From assembly GCA_017962865.1 (NCBI GenBank), contig JAGCUM010000031.1, positions 1 to 17,271 of the forward strand: a DNA stretch of 17,271 nucleotides. Direction: 5' to 3'. The translations under genes were made by a program, and so were the position numbers. A model generated the notes under the pieces. The model saw only the letters and a program-made list of their open reading frames with translations. It was not told where the DNA came from and searched no databases. This document shows positions 14,631 to 17,271 of this stretch, in pieces. How positions within the stretch are numbered: the stretch's first letter is position 1; each line of letters opens with the position of its first letter. The DNA comes from Spirochaetales bacterium. Its GTDB lineage: Bacteria > Spirochaetota > Spirochaetia > Sphaerochaetales > Sphaerochaetaceae.

Positions 14631-16013
14631 CTAGAAATCTGCTTGCTTGGCTGCTCTGGGATAAGGAATAACATCGCGGATGTTCTGCATTCCCGTCACG
14701 TACTGAACAGCTCTCTCGAAGCCCAGACCGAAACCTGCATGGGGAACCGATCCGTACTTGCGAAGCTCCAGATACCACCAGTAATCCTTCTCATCCAGAC
14801 CCAGTTCTGCCATCCTGGCTCTCAGGACATCAAGGCGGGATTCTCTCTCGGAACCTCCGATGATCTCACCGAGTCTCGGAGCAAGGACATCCATGGCGCG
14901 GACGGTCTTTCCGTCCTCGTTGAGCTTCATGTAGAAGGCCTTGATCTCCTTCGGATAGTCGGTGACGATCACGGGACGCTTTGCTACCTCTTCGGTGAGG
15001 AACCTCTCGTGTTCGGTCTGAAGGTCACAGCCCCAGAAAGGCTTGAAATCGAAGCGGTCGGAAGCCTTCTCCAGCTCCTTGACTGCATCGGTGTAAGTCA
15101 TGTGTGCAAAAGGACTTTCTACGACATGCAGAAGAGTATCCTTTACACCGGGCTCGACGAACTTTGAGAAGAATTCCATGTCTTCCTGACAGTTGTCCAG
15201 GACATACTTGAAGACGTACTTCAGAAAGTCCTCGGCAACCTTCATGTCGCCTTCGAGAGTACAGAAGCTCATCTCGGGCTCGATCATCCAGAACTCCGCA
15301 AGATGTCTCTTGGTGTTGGAGTTCTCGGCTCTGAAGGTAGGTCCGAATGTGTAGATGTTCTTCAAAGCGGTTGCATAGGTCTCACCCTCAAGCTGTCCGC
15401 TGACGGTCAGGCTGGTACGCTTTCCGAAAAAGTCCTTGGAGTAATCGATCTGTCCGTCCTCAGTGCGGGGGATGTTGTCCAGATCCAGTGTTGTGACCTG
15501 GAACATCTGGCCTGCACCCTCTGCATCGCTGGCCGTGATGAGCGGAGTGTTGACGTAGTAGAAGCCGTTCTCCTGGAAGAAACGATGCACGGCATAGGCC
15601 ATGGTGCTTCTGACCCTCTGTACGGCTCCGATGGTGTTCGTCCTTGCCCTGAGGTGTCCGATTTCCCTGAGATACTCAAGCGTATGTCTTTTCTTCTGAA
15701 GGGGATAGTCCAACGGACAATCACCGACGAGGGTGATGCCTGTTGCCTGAAGTTCGACCTTCTGGTCGCCGCCCATGGAAGCCACGAGCTTACCTTCGCA
15801 GATCACAGAGCATCCGGTGGTGATGGAATTGAGGAGATTATTGTCCAGAACCGCCCGATCTGCCACGACCTGAAGCCCCTTGAGGCAGCTTCCGTCATTG
15901 ACCTCGATGAAAGTAACAGTCTTGCTGTCACGCTTCGTTCTGACCCAGCCTTCGATTCTGATGGTCTCGGGTCCCGGTTCCATTGTCTTGATTTTGCTGA
16001 TTAATTCTGCCAT
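14631..16013 (-). CDS. asnS: Asparaginyl-tRNA synthetase
   Basis: Class II (IIb) synthetase that charges tRNA-Asn, cytoplasmic. It has 460 residues, as usual. The N-terminal OB fold that reads the anticodon covers about 17-100. Motif 1 is near 140-160 (FFQENGFYYVNTPLI), motif 2 is FRAENSNTKRHLAEFWMIEP from 227, and motif 3 is GFGLGFER at 427-434. The AEFWMIEPE form, with Glu rather than the aspartyl-enzyme pattern, supports Asn over Asp specificity. Its presence suggests that Asn-tRNA can be made directly, not only by transamidation. The ATG at 16013 has GAGGAG eight bases upstream. It has a strong promoter and is followed by the DJ-1 and DUF1846 genes. Confidence 0.97.
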   Translation of the reverse strand: MAELISKIKTMEPGPETIRIEGWVRTKRDSKTVTFIEVNDGSCLKGLQVVADRAVLDNNLLNSITTGCSVICEGKLVASMGGDQKVELQATGITLVGDCPLDYPLQKKRHTLEYLREIGHLRARTNTIGAVQRVRSTMAYAVHRFFQENGFYYVNTPLITASDAEGAGQMFQVTTLDLDNIPRTEDGQIDYSKDFFGKRTSLTVSGQLEGETYATALKNIYTFGPTFRAENSNTKRHLAEFWMIEPEMSFCTLEGDMKVAEDFLKYVFKYVLDNCQEDMEFFSKFVEPGVKDTLLHVVESPFAHMTYTDAVKELEKASDRFDFKPFWGCDLQTEHERFLTEEVAKRPVIVTDYPKEIKAFYMKLNEDGKTVRAMDVLAPRLGEIIGGSERESRLDVLRARMAELGLDEKDYWWYLELRKYGSVPHAGFGLGFERAVQYVTGMQNIRDVIPYPRAAKQADF

Positions 16014-16039
16014 AAAGCAATCTCCTCTAATGAAGAAGA

Positions 16040-16068
16040 ATGATATTTACATGATTGAGAATAGTCAA
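16040..16068 (-). promoter_or_regulatory. Predicted sigma-70 promoter of asnS
   Basis: Minus strand: -35 TTGACT (16063-16068), 17-bp spacer, -10 TATCAT (16040-16045). Each box matches five of six consensus bases, the best promoter in the window. The GAGGAG ribosome site is about 10 bases after the expected start. Confidence 0.7.
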
Positions 16069-16131
16069 TAACGATAAGCGCAAAGGCGATGCCGCCAAGA
16101 TGGAGTCTAAGATACCGATTTGGGAATTATA

Positions 16132-16896
16132 TCAAGTTAATTCGTAGAAATAGCAGGCTCCGCGCTCGCAGACATGGGCATTGAACTGCATCGTTGACTC
16201 CTGCACCAGCTCAACGCAGTTGTTGTTGTCCGACAGGTGGATCAGATGCACGGGCCTTTGACTGACATCGAATCCGGCATCCATGAGGAAAGACCTTGCC
16301 TGATCGTTGGACAAATGTCCGCGCTCACCGGCCACCCTTCTCTGCAGCACAAGCGGATACGGACCGTGCCTGAGCATTTGGACATCGTAGTTGGATTCAA
16401 GGAAAAGGATATCTGCCCTGCGGGCATGCTCGACCATCTCCTGGCTGTATACTCCTGTATCGGTCACTATCACGAAGACCTTGCGGTCGGCTTCTATGCT
16501 GTAGCCGCAGCTTCCCGGACTGTCATGGCTGGTATAGAAGCACCGGACAGTGAACGGTCCTACCTCAACGGCTTTTTCCGGTTCGATGGTTCTCTGACAT
16601 TCCGATGCTATGTTCAGGGCAAAGTACTCGGTGCGGCCGTGTTCATAGCAGCGTCTTGAAACATAGACGGGCTTACCGGTTCTTCTCGAGAAGGTTCCCG
16701 CACTGTGGGCATGGTCGGGATGGAGGTGCGTCAGAAAAAGCGCCTGCACCGGATCCAGGGTAAAACCGCCCTGCTCCATACGAAGCAGCATCTGCTTGAA
16801 CGAATATCCGCAGTCTACCAGAATCGACTGATCCCCGAAGGAGAAGATGTATCCGTTGCCGCAGCTTCCTGAACCAAGGATTGAATACCTGACCAC
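16132..16896 (-). CDS. Metallo-beta-lactamase-fold hydrolase, YycJ/WalJ-like
   Basis: A 254-residue cytoplasmic MBL-fold protein. The N-terminus LGSGSCGNG matches the SGSxGN signature of the YycJ/WalJ group. The metal site HLHPDH (residues 57-62, HxHxDH) follows LT, and further conserved segments are YTSHDSPGSCGYSI, VTDTGVYS and ERGHLSN. In Bacillus this group has been described as 5'-3' exonuclease-like and linked to mismatch repair and the WalRK locus, but no WalRK genes are near here. The start is GTG at 16896 with GGGGG five bases before; no ATG is available in frame near it. It lies between a tRNA terminator and asnS with its own SD, and no clear terminator separates it from the asnS promoter. 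Confidence 0.9.
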   Translation of the reverse strand: MVRYSILGSGSCGNGYIFSFGDQSILVDCGYSFKQMLLRMEQGGFTLDPVQALFLTHLHPDHAHSAGTFSRRTGKPVYVSRRCYEHGRTEYFALNIASECQRTIEPEKAVEVGPFTVRCFYTSHDSPGSCGYSIEADRKVFVIVTDTGVYSQEMVEHARRADILFLESNYDVQMLRHGPYPLVLQRRVAGERGHLSNDQARSFLMDAGFDVSQRPVHLIHLSDNNNCVELVQESTMQFNAHVCERGACYFYELT

Positions 16897-16910
16897 AATT
16901 GCCCCCGAAC

Positions 16911-16940
16911 AAAACGAAAGGCACCCGAATCGGATGCCTT
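16911..16940 (-). terminator. Terminator between the tRNA and the MBL-fold gene
   Basis: Minus strand: AAGGCATCCG, loop ATT, CGGGTGCCTT (16918-16940), ten pairs with one G-T, then TCGTTTTG, an interrupted U-tract. It ends the tRNA transcript, at least partly; some read-through could feed the MBL gene, whose SD starts only a few bases on. Confidence 0.7.
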
Positions 16941-16946
16941 ACTGTT

Positions 16947-17019
16947 TAGCGGCGAAGGGCCACGATCCCCTGACCGATCGGATATGAGCCGATTGCTCTA
17001 CCAGCTGAGCTACGCCGCC
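16947..17019 (-). tRNA. tRNA with CAU anticodon (elongator Met, or Ile2 if lysidine-modified)
   Basis: A 73-base cloverleaf on the minus strand. Acceptor GGCGGCG/CGCCGCT (G1-T72 is a wobble), D-arm GCTC AGCTGGTA GAGC, anticodon arm ATCGG CTCATAT CCGAT with CAT after the invariant T33, variable loop CGGTC, T-arm AGGGG ATCGTGG CCCTT, discriminator A73. CCA is not encoded. It lacks the G29-G31/C39-C41 triple of initiator tRNA, so it is read as elongator Met; a minor Ile tRNA modified by TilS cannot be excluded. The T-loop is odd: A54 and T58 replace the nearly universal T54 and A58. Confidence 0.9.
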
Positions 17020-17030
17020 AAGACTTTGAC

Positions 17031-17059
17031 TTTATAGAACATTTGGACAAAAAGAACAA
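17031..17059 (-). promoter_or_regulatory. Predicted promoter of the tRNA gene
   Basis: Minus strand: -35 TTGTTC (17054-17059), 17-bp spacer, -10 TATAAA (17031-17036), 11 bp before the mature 5' end of the tRNA. The -10 matches five of six bases; the -35 is weak. Confidence 0.5.
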
Positions 17060-17118
17060 TACCCCAACCCTACTTTTTTCAAAATCGGAGCATACGCGTC
17101 TGTTCCCGTTACTCGGAA

Positions 17119-17271
17119 ATGATGCGCATGGAGATTATCTGTGTCCCGTCGAGGATGAAAGATACGCAGGAGGACGGGAACCTGACATTCACGCCGGTCG
17201 TCCCGTCAGCATTGGAATACGGTACGGAGAAAACCATCTCCCTGCACGGAAGGTTTTCCGAGAACCATGAA
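17119..17271 (+). CDS. 5' end of an unrecognised gene (cut by window end)
   Basis: A frame open to the window end for 51 codons, with possible ATG starts at 17119, 17122 and 17128 (MMRMEIICVPSRMKDTQE...). Third positions are mostly G or C, like the neighbouring genes, and hydrophobic residues alternate (GNLTFTPVVPSALEY), so it looks coding. A competing frame from 17043 stops at 17270 and reads as low-quality protein. The SD is weak (CGGA just before), so the exact start is unsure. It is divergent from the tRNA. No family is recognised from this short piece. Confidence 0.5.
   Translation, partial: MMRMEIICVPSRMKDTQEDGNLTFTPVVPSALEYGTEKTISLHGRFSENHE

Noticed and set aside
17043..17270. A 75-codon plus-strand frame near the window end
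   Set aside because: The frame starting near 17119 has better third-position bias and hydrophobic patterning; this frame overlaps the tRNA promoter and reads as unstructured.
1..17271. CRISPR arrays, insertion sequences, integrase or phage genes, rRNA operons
   Set aside because: Looked for on both strands; no regular repeat-spacer pattern, transposase motifs, att-like duplications or rRNA signatures were seen.

Overview
The window looks like a chromosomal segment of a Gram-negative-type bacterium, most likely a spirochaete of the Treponema/Sphaerochaeta kind. This is inferred, not proven. The support is a 446-residue acetate kinase with a long C-terminal tail (spirochaetal AckA proteins are of about this size), a lipoprotein with a loose spirochaete-like lipobox (LVSC), a predicted outer-membrane protein with no recognised family, and AT-rich intergenic DNA around coding DNA of moderate GC. 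No transposase, phage gene, CRISPR array or rRNA was seen. Most genes lie on the minus strand and many are housekeeping.

Layout. 1-1369 (+): the 3' part of a DUF362/4Fe-4S protein, overlapped by a small integral membrane protein (COG2426 type). 1370-1610: AT-rich DNA with two perfect palindromes. 1611-2634 (-): a two-gene partition-type cassette, a short ParA ATPase followed by a 79-residue ribbon-helix-helix-like protein, with its own promoter interleaved with an inverted repeat. 2877-3629 (-): an acidic, repeat-rich lipoprotein with a C-terminal membrane span. 3689-6340 (-): valS. 6341-6780: a 440-bp non-coding block with a promoter, a strong terminator and a curious array of ATATCG-containing repeats. 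6781-9501 (-): cysS, an ECF sigma factor and its zinc anti-sigma factor, apparently one operon. 9641-10981 (+): ackA, divergent from cysS, ending in a clear terminator. 11088-12368 (+): a secreted or outer-membrane protein of unknown family. 12389-12489: a long imperfect hairpin filling the gap between convergent genes. 12491-16013 (-): asnS, a DJ-1/PfpI protein and a DUF1846 protein. 16132-16896 (-): a YycJ/WalJ-like metallo-beta-lactamase-fold hydrolase. 16947-17019 (-): a CAU-anticodon tRNA with an odd T-loop. 17119-end (+): the start of an unrecognised gene.

Three tRNA synthetases (ValRS, CysRS, AsnRS) and a tRNA give the window a translation flavour. Acetate kinase points to substrate-level ATP production from acetyl phosphate, as in fermenters. 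The sigma/anti-sigma pair is a surface-stress-type regulatory module riding on cysS. The parts least explained by ordinary annotation are the 12389-12489 hairpin, the repeat array at 6490-6621, the ParA/RHH cassette with its flanking palindromes, and the tRNA T-loop. No complete new multi-gene system could be demonstrated.
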